Source: Rhodoligotrophos defluvii
Lineage (GTDB): Bacteria > Pseudomonadota > Alphaproteobacteria > Rhizobiales > Im1
Direction of reading: 5' to 3'
DNA: 64,000 bases
Assembly (NCBI RefSeq): GCF_005281615.1
Contig: NZ_SZZM01000001.1
Coordinates: 981,001-1,045,000, forward strand
The notes below the pieces were generated by a model that saw nothing but the letters and a program-made list of their open reading frames with translations, ran no database searches and had not been told where the DNA came from. Below, in pieces: positions 50,055 to 58,877 of this stretch; position 1 is the stretch's first letter, and each line of letters opens with the position of its first letter. Made by a program: the position numbers and the translations under genes.

Positions 50055-51330
50055 GGTGGCCGCAGACACGCCTTCGCTTGCGGCGTCCATGGCCGAGATT
50101 GGACAGGCGACGCGGGCGGCCGCGGCCGTGCTGGCGCGCACGCCGACCAGCGCGAAGAATATGGCGCTCCTCGGCATGGCGGCCGAGATCCGCGCCGCCC
50201 AAACAGCCATTCTGGCGGCCAACGACGCCGATATGGGGCGAGCCAAGGCCGCAAAGCTGGCGCCGTCCTTCCTCGACCGCCTGCAGCTCACCGAGGCACG
50301 CATCGAGGCCATGGCCCGCGGGCTCGAGGAGATCGCAGCGCTTCCCGACCCGGTGGGAGAGACCATCGCCGAATGGACCCGGCCCAATGGCCTCGCCATC
50401 TCCAGGGTAAGGACGCCCATCGGTGTGATCGGCGTGATCTATGAGAGCCGCCCTAATGTGACGGCAGATGCCGGCGCGCTCTGCCTGAAGGCGGGAAATG
50501 CCGCCGTTCTGCGCGGCGGCTCCGACAGCTTCGAAAGCAGCCGCGCCATAGCCGATTGCCTGGCCGCAGGTCTCGCAAAGGCGGGGCTGCCGCGCGCCGC
50601 CATTCAGCTGGTGCCCAGCAGCGACCGCGCGGCGGTCGGCATGATGCTGGCCGGCCTCGACGGCAATATCGACCTGATCATCCCCCGCGGCGGCAAGAGC
50701 CTGGTCGCCCGGGTTCAGGCCGAGGCGCGTGTACCCGTATTCAGCCATCTCGAGGGCATCTGCCACGTTTATGTGGACAAGGCGGCCGATCCGAAGATGG
50801 CCCGCGACGTGGTGCTCAACGCCAAGATGCGCCGCACCGGCATTTGCGGCGCCGCTGAAACCCTGCTGGTCGACCGTGCCGGCGCCGACCGCCACCTCAA
50901 GCCGCTGATCGAAACCCTGATCCAATCCGGCTGCGAGGTGCGCGGCTGCCGCGAAACGCGGGCGGCCGACCCTCGCGTGAGGCCTGCCACCGAAGCGGAC
51001 TGGTCCACCGAATATCTCGATGCCATCGTGTCCATGCGGGTCGTGGATGGGGTCGACGCGGCCATCGACCATATCGCCCGCTACGGCTCGCAGCATACGG
51101 ACGCGATCATCACCGATGACGAGGCCACAGCCGAGCATTTCCTCGGCGCGGTGGACAGCGCCATCGTGCTGCACAATGCCTCCACGCAATTCGCCGATGG
51201 CGGCGAATTCGGCATGGGGGCAGAGATCGGCATCGCCACCGGCAAGCTGCATGCGCGTGGCCCCGTGGGCGTGGAGCAGCTGACCACGTTCAAATACGTG
51301 GTCCGCGGCAGCGGCCAGACTCGCCCTTGA
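50041..51330 (+). CDS. proA: Gamma-glutamyl phosphate reductase ProA
   Basis: NADPH-dependent second step of proline synthesis, aldehyde dehydrogenase fold. With ATG 50041 (inside the last codons of proB) the protein has 429 residues. [35 protein letters not shown] is the cofactor region; the catalytic thiol is C269 in [15 protein letters not shown]. The C-terminal [33 protein letters not shown] is conserved. A longer frame from 49909 is proB sequence. Confidence 0.97.
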
Positions 51331-51347
51331 GCAGGGCCTGACCTGGC

Positions 51348-51959
51348 ATGAGCCGTCTCCCCCTGCCGTTCCCCGCGGTCAGCCCCGGCATGCGCATCGG
51401 CATCTTCGGTGGCTCCTTCAATCCCGCCCATGCCGGCCATCTGGCCATTGCGAATGAGGCCTTGAAACGCCTGCGCCTCGATGAGCTCTGGTGGCTGGTC
51501 TCGCCTCAGAACCCCCTGAAGGACCCATCCGAAACCGACGATTTCGAGCGCCGTGTCGCGCTTTCTCGCAAGCTGGTCCATCATCCCAGGATCAAGATCA
51601 TGACTTTCGAACGGCAGCTTGGTACCACCAACACCGCCGCCACCTTGCGCGCGCTGCGGCCGTTGCTGGCTCGCGCCCGTTTCGCCTGGGTGATGGGCGC
51701 CGACAGCTTCGCGACCCTGCACCGCTGGCACAACTGGCTGCGGATTCCCCAGGCGCTGCCGCTCGCCGTGTTCGACCGCCCTGGCTACACTCTGCAAGCC
51801 TTGCATTCGCCGGCGGCGCAACGGCTCGCGCCGTTCCGGCTGGACGCCAGCGACAGCGCCGCCTTGCCTGGCCATCCAACGCCCGCCTGGTGCTTCATTC
51901 CCATTCCCCGCCGCTCCGACAGCTCCACGGCCCTGCGCCGCCGCCCGGCAGCAAAATAG
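51348..51959 (+). CDS. nadD: Nicotinate-nucleotide adenylyltransferase NadD
   Basis: Adenylates nicotinate mononucleotide in NAD synthesis. The 203-residue protein shows the nucleotidyltransferase signature IGIFGGSFNPAHAGHLAIA, WWLVSPQNPLK and MGADSFATLHRW. The usual C-terminal (I/L)SSTxIR motif is present as SDSSTALRRR. It lies 17 bp after proA. The 220-bp gap downstream holds the promoter proposed for rsfS. Confidence 0.94.
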   Translation: MSRLPLPFPAVSPGMRIGIFGGSFNPAHAGHLAIANEALKRLRLDELWWLVSPQNPLKDPSETDDFERRVALSRKLVHHPRIKIMTFERQLGTTNTAATLRALRPLLARARFAWVMGADSFATLHRWHNWLRIPQALPLAVFDRPGYTLQALHSPAAQRLAPFRLDASDSAALPGHPTPAWCFIPIPRRSDSSTALRRRPAAK

Positions 51960-52002
51960 AAACAGTGCGGCTCTATTCGGCGCTTGTGTTGCAGCCGGCC
52001 TA

Positions 52003-52030
52003 TTGCACATCGAACGAAGGGCGCTAATCT
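52003..52030 (+). promoter_or_regulatory. Putative promoter for rsfS-rlmH-envC-ctpA
   Basis: TTGCAC at 52003-52008 and TAATCT at 52025-52030 with a 16-bp spacer, in the 220-bp nadD-rsfS gap. The predicted leader is about 140 nt. Nothing else in 51960-52179 was recognised. Confidence 0.35.
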
Positions 52031-52179
52031 AACAGAGTCAGAACGAGGTTGAAGATCGTGGCGTTAACGCGTGCGTAACCTATCGTGTCGTGGAACCGTG
52101 GCGCCTGATTGCGCGAATCGGGCGCTGACGCCGGGAAAGGATCATAGCTCTGACAGTTCGTGCAGATGGATACGATGCC

Positions 52180-52557
52180 GTGCATCGTGTGGAAACTGGA
52201 GTGCTGCCCGAAGGCAGTATTTCGAAACTGGTGGCCGAGGTTCGCGATTCACTTGATGATTCCAAGGCCGAAGACGTGGTCGCCATCGACCTGACTGGAC
52301 GTACTCCGATCGCCGACTATATGGTCATCGCCTCCGGCCGGTCGGACCGTCACGTCGGCGCAATCGCCGAGCATCTGGTCGAGAACCTGAAGAAATCCGG
52401 ACATCGCGATATCAAGGTCCAAGGCCTCACTCATTGCGACTGGGTGCTGGTCGACACTGGGGATGTCATCGTGCACATCTTCCGGCCGGACGTTCGCGAG
52501 TTTTACAACCTGGAAAAGCTCTGGTCGGAAAACGCACCGATCGAGCGGCGGGTCTGA
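52180..52557 (+). CDS. rsfS: Ribosome silencing factor RsfS
   Basis: Binds L14 on the 50S subunit and blocks subunit joining in slow growth. The 125-residue protein shows the DUF143 core: DSKAEDVVAIDLTGRTPIADYMVIASGRSDRHVGAIAEHLVENLK and the ending HCDWVLVDTGDVIVHIFRPDVREFYNLEKLWSENAP. GTG 52180 is taken; GTG 52189 or 52201 would shorten the unconserved N-terminus. nadD-rsfS-rlmH is the standard order. Confidence 0.95.
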   Translation: MHRVETGVLPEGSISKLVAEVRDSLDDSKAEDVVAIDLTGRTPIADYMVIASGRSDRHVGAIAEHLVENLKKSGHRDIKVQGLTHCDWVLVDTGDVIVHIFRPDVREFYNLEKLWSENAPIERRV

Positions 52558-52626
52558 CCGGGGCCCGCCGGCCAACCAGGCCGGACTGATCTCTAGAGGG
52601 CTTCCCGAGCGGGGGCCGGCGGGTTT

Positions 52627-53109
52627 ATGCGTCTATCTCTCATCGCGATCGGCCGCCAGAAGCGGGGGCCGGAATACGAGCTGTTCGACATCTACCGCAA
52701 GCGGACCATCGCACAGGGCCGCTCCCTCGGCATCACCGCCGTCTCGCTCAAGGAGCTGCCAGAGGCCGCTGCAGGTTCGCCGGCGCTCCGGCAAGACGAC
52801 GAGGCGCAGCGGCTGCTCCAGCAAGTGCCGGATCGCGCCGTCGCCGTGACACTCGACGAGCGCGGCCGCGAGCTGACCAGTGAAGGCTTTGCCGAATACC
52901 TGAAGGCCTGGCTGGAAGGCGGGGCGCCGGAAGTGTCCTTCCTGCTCGGCGGCCCCGATGGCCATGGCCAGCAGGTCCGCGATGCCGCGAAACTGGTGCT
53001 TGCCCTCGGCCGGATGACCTGGCCGCACGGGCTCGCGAGAGTGCTGCTGATGGAACAGATTTACCGTTCGGTCACCATTTTGCTCAATCATCCCTACCAC
53101 CGGGCGTGA
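52627..53109 (+). CDS. rlmH: 23S rRNA pseudouridine 1915 N3-methyltransferase RlmH
   Basis: A SPOUT-class methyltransferase of 160 residues. The trefoil-knot SAM site is VSFLLGGPDGHGQQVRDAAKLVLALGRMTWPHGLARVLLMEQIYRS; LTLDERGRELTSE-type sequence (AVTLDERGRELTSEGFAEYL) precedes it. The C-terminal NHPYHRA is nearly invariant in the family. ATG 52627 follows a GC-rich 69-bp gap after rsfS. Confidence 0.96.
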   Translation: MRLSLIAIGRQKRGPEYELFDIYRKRTIAQGRSLGITAVSLKELPEAAAGSPALRQDDEAQRLLQQVPDRAVAVTLDERGRELTSEGFAEYLKAWLEGGAPEVSFLLGGPDGHGQQVRDAAKLVLALGRMTWPHGLARVLLMEQIYRSVTILLNHPYHRA

Positions 53110-53152
53110 GGCTGTGGGGCCCTGGAGAGGGTGCATCGAGGTGACGTGGAGC

Positions 53153-54580
53153 ATGCCGCTGACCAGCCCTGGTCTTGACGGCCATCGCGACGGCCGTAGA
53201 CCTGGCTCGGACCCGTCCGGCACGGGAGGAGCAGGCATCTGCCGGTCCCCAGGCCTGATCCGCGTGGTCGAGCAGGCTCGGCCAAGACACCTGCCCTGCA
53301 CCATTCATCCACGCATCCGCGTCGCCACCGCACTGATCATCGGCACGGTTCTTGCTTGCCTGTTGCCCACCGGGGCCTCGCCTCTGGCCAATACCGCCAC
53401 AGGCGAAGGGCCCTCGCCGGAAGAGCAGCTGAAGCAGAACGAGTTGGACGCTGTTAGTAGAGAACTCGAGCAGCGCAAGGCCCGCGAGGCGGAGCTGAGC
53501 GCGAGACTCGCCGAGCTCGAACGGGAGTCGGCCGAGCTTTCCCAGCGGCTGGTCGGCCTCGCGGCCAAGATCCAGTCGCGGGAGGGCGCGATCACCGCGG
53601 CTGAGCAGCGCCTGACCGTGTTTGACGAGCAGGCGCGAGCCTTGCATAAGCGGCTCGCGGAGCGGCGCACTTTCCTCTCGGAGCTGCTGGCGGGACTGCA
53701 GCGGCTGGAGCGCAACCCGCCGCCGGCGCTGGCCGTGAGACCCGATGACGCACTGCAGGCCGTGCGCAGCGCTATGGTCATGGGCGAAGTTGTGGCCCAA
53801 CTAAAGAGCCAGGCGGACGCCCTGAGCGCCGATCTCGCAAATTTGACCGAGCTGCGCCGCCGGATGCTGCGAGAGGGCGAGGTTCTCGAAGCCAATATGA
53901 CAGGCCTCGAGCAGGAGCGTGCGGAAATCGCTGCCCTTCACAGGCAGAAGCAGGCCTTGGTCGAGGCCACGTCGGAGCAGCTGGGCGAGGAACGCAAGCG
54001 GGCGGAAGCTGCCGCGGCGAAGGCCGCTTCCCTAAAGGACCTGCTGCGCAAGCTGGAGACCGACAGGCTCGCTGCGGCGGAAGCGCGACGGCAAGCGGAG
54101 GCGCGACGCCTTGCCGCCCAAATGACGCCGCAAATACCGTTCACTCGTGCTAAAGGGAAAGTGAACTTCCCTGCGCAAGGAGCCGTGGTACGACATTACG
54201 GCGACGACAACGGGTTCGGTGGTCGCAGCCAAGGGGTCTCGATCGCGACCCGACCTGAGGCGCAGGTGACAGCGCCGAGCGACGGCACGGTGAAATACGC
54301 CGGCTCGTTTCGCAGCTACGGGGAAATCTTGATCCTGGACGTTGGCGAGGATTATCATATCTTGCTAGCTGGGCTGGATAGGACGATGGTCCAGACAGGA
54401 CAGTTCGTTCGGGCTGGCGAGCCTGTGGGCGTCATGGGCAAAGACCCCGCTCGGGCAACATTGATCGGCGATAGGACGGGTGATCCGCGGCCGATTCTGT
54501 ATATTGAGTTTCGAAAGAACAGCGATACGATCGATCCTGCGCCCTGGTGGGCTGGAACAGGTAGAGAGGCACGGAAGTAA
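53153..54580 (+). CDS. envC: EnvC-like murein hydrolase activator (coiled coil plus degenerate LytM)
   Basis: A 475-residue envelope protein. ATG 53153 is supported by GAGGTGA 8 nt upstream; it gives a 60-residue basic lead before the hydrophobic segment VATALIIGTVLACLLPTGAS. A long coiled coil follows (about 90-345, heavy in Glu, Arg, Leu, Ala), then an M23/LytM domain. The domain lacks the classical metal ligands (SQGVSIATRP in place of HxGID; YHILLAGL in place of HxH), so it should activate amidases rather than cut peptidoglycan. Its stop overlaps ctpA (TAATG). Confidence 0.9.
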   Translation: MPLTSPGLDGHRDGRRPGSDPSGTGGAGICRSPGLIRVVEQARPRHLPCTIHPRIRVATALIIGTVLACLLPTGASPLANTATGEGPSPEEQLKQNELDAVSRELEQRKAREAELSARLAELERESAELSQRLVGLAAKIQSREGAITAAEQRLTVFDEQARALHKRLAERRTFLSELLAGLQRLERNPPPALAVRPDDALQAVRSAMVMGEVVAQLKSQADALSADLANLTELRRRMLREGEVLEANMTGLEQERAEIAALHRQKQALVEATSEQLGEERKRAEAAAAKAASLKDLLRKLETDRLAAAEARRQAEARRLAAQMTPQIPFTRAKGKVNFPAQGAVVRHYGDDNGFGGRSQGVSIATRPEAQVTAPSDGTVKYAGSFRSYGEILILDVGEDYHILLAGLDRTMVQTGQFVRAGEPVGVMGKDPARATLIGDRTGDPRPILYIEFRKNSDTIDPAPWWAGTGREARK

Positions 54581-55923
54581 TGCGAAGGAAATTTCTCGGC
54601 GCGGTCGGCTACGGAGCTGTCGGCGCAATTGTCGCGACCGTCGTTTGGAACGGTGCCTCCGCCCTGGATGCAGCGACCACGGCCTCGAAGACAGATACCT
54701 ATCGGCAGCTGAACCTGTTCGGCGACGTGTTCGACCGTGTCCGGTCGGACTATGTGGAGCCGCCGGACGAGGAGCAGCTGATCGATTCCGCTATCAACGG
54801 TATGCTGTCCTCTTTGGATCCGCATTCGAGCTATATGAACTCGGAGCGGTTCCGCGAGATGCAGGTGCAGACCCGTGGCGAGTTCGGAGGCCTCGGCATC
54901 GAGGTCACTATGGAGAACGGCCTGGTTAAGGTGGTCTATCCCATTGAGGATACGCCCGCCTCGCGCGCCGGGGTGAAGCCGGATGACTTGATCATCGGCA
55001 TAGACGGCCAGGAGGTGATGGGGCTTACCCTGAACCAGGCTGTGGACATGATGCGCGGGCCAGTCAACACGCCGATCAAGCTGACCATCCAGCGCAAAGG
55101 TGTGGATAAGCCGCTCGATATCGAGATGAAGCGCGCCATCATCCGGATCCGCGCGGTTCGCTCGGAAATGGAAGGCGATGTGGCCTATATCCGGCTGACG
55201 TCGTTCAACGAGCAGACCCAGGAGGGCCTGGAGCAGGCGATCCGCGATGCGAAGAAGCAGCTCGGTGACAAGCTGAAGGGCTATATCATCGATCTCCGCA
55301 ACAACCCGGGCGGCCTTCTCGACGCGGCGATCTCGGTTTCAGACACCGTGCTGGATCGCGGTGAGATCGTGTCGACGCGCGGGCGCAACGCCGACGAGAC
55401 CCAGCGCTATAACGCCCAGTCTGGCGACTTGCTCGACGGCAAGCCGGTGGTGGTGCTGATCAATGGCGGCTCGGCCTCGGCGTCCGAAATCGTCGCCGGC
55501 GCGCTCCAGGACCACAAGCGAGCCACGCTGATCGGCACGCGGTCCTTCGGCAAGGGTTCGGTGCAGACCATCATTCCGATGGGCAGCTACGGTGCCCTCC
55601 GCCTGACCACGGCACGCTACTACACGCCGTCCGGCCGCTCGATTCAGGCGCAGGGTATCGAGCCGGACATCAAGGTCGAGCAGGATATTCCTGAGGAAGA
55701 GGCCGGCAAGTTCCAGACGCGCGGCGAGGCGAGTCTTCGCGGGCACCTGCAGAACGACAACGGCGAGGAAGCGTCGGGTTCGCCCGCCTACGTGCCGAAG
55801 GAAAAGGAAAAGGATACCCAGCTGCAATATGCGCTCAACTACCTGCGTGGCGGCGCGGTGAGCGCGGCCATAAAGCAGGCGAAGCCCGCAGCAACGACGG
55901 CGCCGCAGGTCAAGGCCAACTGA
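54580..55923 (+). CDS. ctpA: Carboxy-terminal processing protease CtpA (S41)
   Basis: A periplasmic serine protease, 447 residues. An N-terminal hydrophobic segment (GAVGYGAVGAIVATVVW) acts as signal or anchor. A PDZ domain spans about 95-175 (GGLGIEVTMENGLVKVVYPIEDTPASRAGVKPDDLIIGIDG). The catalytic core has LRNNPGGLLDAAISV, the nucleophile Ser within GGSASASEIVAGAL and the general-base Lys in SFGKGSVQT. It is coupled to envC, and a terminator follows directly. In relatives such proteases trim peptidoglycan hydrolases or lipoproteins. Confidence 0.95.
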   Translation: MRRKFLGAVGYGAVGAIVATVVWNGASALDAATTASKTDTYRQLNLFGDVFDRVRSDYVEPPDEEQLIDSAINGMLSSLDPHSSYMNSERFREMQVQTRGEFGGLGIEVTMENGLVKVVYPIEDTPASRAGVKPDDLIIGIDGQEVMGLTLNQAVDMMRGPVNTPIKLTIQRKGVDKPLDIEMKRAIIRIRAVRSEMEGDVAYIRLTSFNEQTQEGLEQAIRDAKKQLGDKLKGYIIDLRNNPGGLLDAAISVSDTVLDRGEIVSTRGRNADETQRYNAQSGDLLDGKPVVVLINGGSASASEIVAGALQDHKRATLIGTRSFGKGSVQTIIPMGSYGALRLTTARYYTPSGRSIQAQGIEPDIKVEQDIPEEEAGKFQTRGEASLRGHLQNDNGEEASGSPAYVPKEKEKDTQLQYALNYLRGGAVSAAIKQAKPAATTAPQVKAN

Positions 55924-55949
55924 CGAAGACGCGGCTGTGTACGCAGACC

Positions 55950-55986
55950 AGCCACGCGAGCGGACAAGCCGTTCGCGTGGCTTTAT
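55950..55986 (+). terminator. Rho-independent terminator after ctpA
   Basis: AGCCACGCGA (55950-55959) pairs with TCGCGTGGCT (55973-55982), with an inner CGG/CCG extension, and is followed by TTATCATC. It lies 27 bp past the ctpA stop and closes the rsfS-rlmH-envC-ctpA unit. The rest of the gap to 56135 has no gene; an AGATTT/AAATCT inverted repeat sits near 56070. Confidence 0.8.
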
Positions 55987-56135
55987 CATCATGTCTCCCG
56001 ATAGCGATTGCCATGGCCTCGAACCGGCGAATCGGGGTAGACCGGCTATGGCTGTCGTGACGTGCTAAGATTTACAAGAAAAATCTGAAATCCGGTCGTA
56101 TGGCGGCGAGGCAATGGCGGATAGCCTCTGGGACG

Positions 56136-57239
56136 ATGTCGGATGATCTTCGCAAATCGCTTCACCCGAGGGCTGAAAGGCCCGTGACGGGCAGATCGCT
56201 TGCCAAGCCGCTCTATATCGCGGTTGGCACGCTGGCAGTTCTGATGATCAGCGTCTTCATTTGGCTCATGCTCGCCCATGACCCTGACGCCGGCCAGCCG
56301 AAAGTTGTGATCGACATCGAACGATCGGACCGCCTGACAACCGGCTCTATACAGGCTCCAGGTCCTGTAGCCGGCCTGCCTACCGCTCCTGACACACGCT
56401 CGCTTCCGGACCGCATCTCCCCGGCGCTGCCGCCTGCACCCGCGCCAAGCCTCGTGGAGGCTGGCCGATATGGCCCCCTGCCACGGGTAAGCCAGGGTGA
56501 AAAGCCGCTATTCGCCTATGCCAGGCCGCTCTCGCGGGAGCAGGTGAACTCGCCGTTGCCGAAGATCGCCCTCGTCATCGCCGGTATTGGTGGCGACCCC
56601 CATGTTCCAATGGTTGTCCTCGACCGTCTGCCGGCCGATATAACCTTGGCTGTACCCTCCTCCGCTCGGGACGCACAAGGCTGGATTGATCGGGCGCGCG
56701 AGAAGGGGCACGAGGTGCTCCTGGAACTGCCCATGGAGCCCGCGGCCTTCTCGGAAGCGGGCCTGTCCAGGCGGCCGATCCTGGCCGACGCAGCCGAGCA
56801 CGACATCGTCGACGACATGCATTGGCACCTGAGCCGTGCCTCGGGCTACTTCGCCGCCGCCAATCCGTCCCGGAGCCGCTATCGCAGCAATGCGGAGGCG
56901 CTCCGGACCATCTTTCGAGAGCTCGGGCAGCGTGGCTTGGGCTTCATCGAAATCACGCCCGGCACGGCCGCCGCCCGGCAGGTTGCCACGTCTATGGGGC
57001 TGGATTACGCAGGCGTCGATCTCGTCGTCGATGCCAATCCGACCGGCACGCGTATCGAGGCGGCCTTGGACCGGCTGGTGGACGTGGCCCAGAGGAACGG
57101 CTTCGCCATGGCAAGCGCTACAGCGACGCCGACCACCATCGAGCGGCTTTCAGCTTGGCTCGACAAGGTGAATGGACGAGAGGCGGTGGTCGTGCCGGCG
57201 AGCGCCGCTCTGCTCATGCCCCGCAACGGATGGAAGTGA
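56136..57239 (+). CDS. Divergent polysaccharide deacetylase family protein (YibQ-like)
   Basis: A 367-residue protein with one N-terminal transmembrane segment (LYIAVGTLAVLMISVFIWLML, about 29-49), a Pro-rich linker and a periplasmic DUF610/divergent polysaccharide deacetylase domain: KIALVIAGIGG, ITLAVPSSARDAQGWIDRAREKGHEVLLELPMEP, DMHWHLSRASGYFAAA and GLGFIEITPGTAAARQVA. The canonical Asp-His-His metal triad of active deacetylases is not evident, so catalysis is uncertain. ATG 56136 is used; ATG 56100 is the longer option. The gene often follows envC-ctpA and overlaps rppH here. Confidence 0.88.
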   Translation: MSDDLRKSLHPRAERPVTGRSLAKPLYIAVGTLAVLMISVFIWLMLAHDPDAGQPKVVIDIERSDRLTTGSIQAPGPVAGLPTAPDTRSLPDRISPALPPAPAPSLVEAGRYGPLPRVSQGEKPLFAYARPLSREQVNSPLPKIALVIAGIGGDPHVPMVVLDRLPADITLAVPSSARDAQGWIDRAREKGHEVLLELPMEPAAFSEAGLSRRPILADAAEHDIVDDMHWHLSRASGYFAAANPSRSRYRSNAEALRTIFRELGQRGLGFIEITPGTAAARQVATSMGLDYAGVDLVVDANPTGTRIEAALDRLVDVAQRNGFAMASATATPTTIERLSAWLDKVNGREAVVVPASAALLMPRNGWK

Positions 57240-57754
57240 TGACGCTGCTTGACGACGCCCAGATTGCCGCGATGCCCTACCGGCCTTGTGTTGGCATCAT
57301 GCTGGCCAACCGCGAGAACAAGGTATGGATAGGACGTCGCGTGCCGAAATGGGAGTGCGACGGCGGACCCGAACTCTGGCAAATGCCGCAAGGCGGTATC
57401 GACGAGGGTGAGGATCCGCGCGAGGCAGCGTTCCGCGAGCTGTTCGAAGAGGTGGGCACGCGCAGCGCCTCGATCATCGCGGAATCGGAGCAGTGGTTTC
57501 AATACGATCTGCCACGCTCGGCCATCGGCAAGGCATTGGAGGGGCGCTATCGGGGCCAGAAGCAGAAATGGTTCCTGATGCGCCACGAGGGCCAGGATTC
57601 CGATTTCAATCTCGTGCCCGTCGATGGTGGCGAGATCGAGTTCGACGACTGGCGCTGGGTTCATGTGGACGAAGTGACGGGCCTCGTGGTGCCGTTCAAA
57701 CGCCGCGTTTATGAACAGGTGGTCGCCGTCTTCGCCCCTTATCTGCGGGCGTAA
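57239..57754 (+). CDS. rppH: RNA pyrophosphohydrolase RppH
   Basis: Removes pyrophosphate from 5'-triphosphate mRNAs to start decay (also named (di)nucleoside polyphosphate hydrolase in older work). The 171-residue protein has the full Nudix box GGIDEGEDPREAAFRELFEEVGT at about residues 50-72, preceded by LWQMPQG, and the RppH/IalA-type GQKQKWFLMRHEG. ATG 57239 overlaps the previous stop as TGATG; ATG 57230 is an alternative. Related to the invasion-associated IalA of Bartonella. Confidence 0.95.
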   Translation: MTLLDDAQIAAMPYRPCVGIMLANRENKVWIGRRVPKWECDGGPELWQMPQGGIDEGEDPREAAFRELFEEVGTRSASIIAESEQWFQYDLPRSAIGKALEGRYRGQKQKWFLMRHEGQDSDFNLVPVDGGEIEFDDWRWVHVDEVTGLVVPFKRRVYEQVVAVFAPYLRA

Positions 57755-57802
57755 GCCCAGGCGTGACCGGCGCATGCGGCCTCCCGCCGGCGAAACCTGG
57801 GC
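57755..57802 (+). terminator. Nested hairpin after rppH, possible terminator
   Basis: GCCCAGG (57755-57761) pairs with CCTGGGC (57796-57802), enclosing CCGGCG/CGCCGG (57767-57772, 57785-57790). It starts directly after the rppH stop and is followed by GGTTTAGCC, which is a poor T-run, so termination efficiency is doubtful. The remainder to 57890 shows nothing further. Confidence 0.4.
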
Positions 57803-57890
57803 GGTTTAGCCATAAGGATGGCTGGAATCGTCTGCCGGACGAGCTATCATCGGCCCCAAGGCTCATTCATATGACACTGGGGAAACGCTG

Positions 57891-58856
57891 ATGATCACGC
57901 TCACACGCCGGCACGTTCTCCTGGGAAGCTTCGCGACGGCGGCCGCCGCCTTGAGCTTTCCCACGCGCGGCAGCGCCGCCGAGTTCATCAATATCGCCAC
58001 CGGTGGCACCAGCGGTGTCTATTATCCCCTCGGCGTCGCGCTTTCGAAAGTCTACGGCTCGGTTCTCCCCGACGCCAAGATCTCTGTCCAGGCGACAAAG
58101 GCATCTGTCGAGAACCTCAACCTGATCCAAGCCGGACGGGCCGAGGTGGCCTTCAGCTTGGGCGATGCGGTGGCCGATGCGTGGAATGGCGAAAAGGAAG
58201 CGGGCTTCAACAACAAGCTCACCAAGCTGCGCGCCATCGGCGGCCTCTATAATAACTATGTCCAAATCGTCGCGTCCGAGGCATCGGGAATCAAGACGCT
58301 CGCCGACCTGAAGGGCAAGCGCATCTCGGTCGGCGCGCCCCGCTCGGGCACCGAGCTCAACGCCAGGGCCGTGCTTGGCGCCGCCGGCCTGACCTACGAC
58401 GACTTCAGCAAGGTAGAATATCTGCCGTTCGGCGAATCGGTCGATCTCATGAAGAACCGGCAGCTCGACGTGACGCTGCAATCGGCAGGGCTTGGCGTAT
58501 CCTCCATCAAGGACCTTGCCACCTCCATCCCCATCGTGGTGGTTCCCGTACCCCAGGACGTGGTGGAGAAGATCGGGAACCCGGCCTATCAGCCCAGCGT
58601 GATTCCGGCGGGCACCTACGAGGGCCAGCCCGCCGATGTTCCGGCAGTGGCCATCACCAACATCCTGGTGACGCGGGAGGACTTGTCCGAGGACACCGTC
58701 TATCAGCTGACCAAGTCAATGTTCGACCACCTCAGCGATTTGGTCTCCGCGCACTCGGCGGCAAAGGGCATCGATCCCAACAAGGCGGCGAAGAACCTTC
58801 CCATCCCGCTGCATCCGGGCGCCGAGCGGTACTACAAGGAGACTGGCGTCCTCTAA
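57891..58856 (+). CDS. TAXI-family TRAP transporter solute-binding protein
   Basis: A 321-residue periplasmic receptor. The signal peptide (TRRHVLLGSFATAAAALSFPTRGSA, cleavage near residue 30) has a twin Arg followed by HVLLG and could use the Tat route. The mature protein starts EFINIATGGTSGVYYPLGVALSKVY, the TAXI (TRAP-associated extracytoplasmic immunogenic) hallmark, with KGKRISVGAPRSGTELNARAVL next. It precedes its permease by 21 bp. Known TAXI substrates include glutamate and other carboxylates; this one is unassigned. Confidence 0.94.
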   Translation: MITLTRRHVLLGSFATAAAALSFPTRGSAAEFINIATGGTSGVYYPLGVALSKVYGSVLPDAKISVQATKASVENLNLIQAGRAEVAFSLGDAVADAWNGEKEAGFNNKLTKLRAIGGLYNNYVQIVASEASGIKTLADLKGKRISVGAPRSGTELNARAVLGAAGLTYDDFSKVEYLPFGESVDLMKNRQLDVTLQSAGLGVSSIKDLATSIPIVVVPVPQDVVEKIGNPAYQPSVIPAGTYEGQPADVPAVAITNILVTREDLSEDTVYQLTKSMFDHLSDLVSAHSAAKGIDPNKAAKNLPIPLHPGAERYYKETGVL

Positions 58857-58877
58857 GAGCACGAGGTGAGTTGACGC

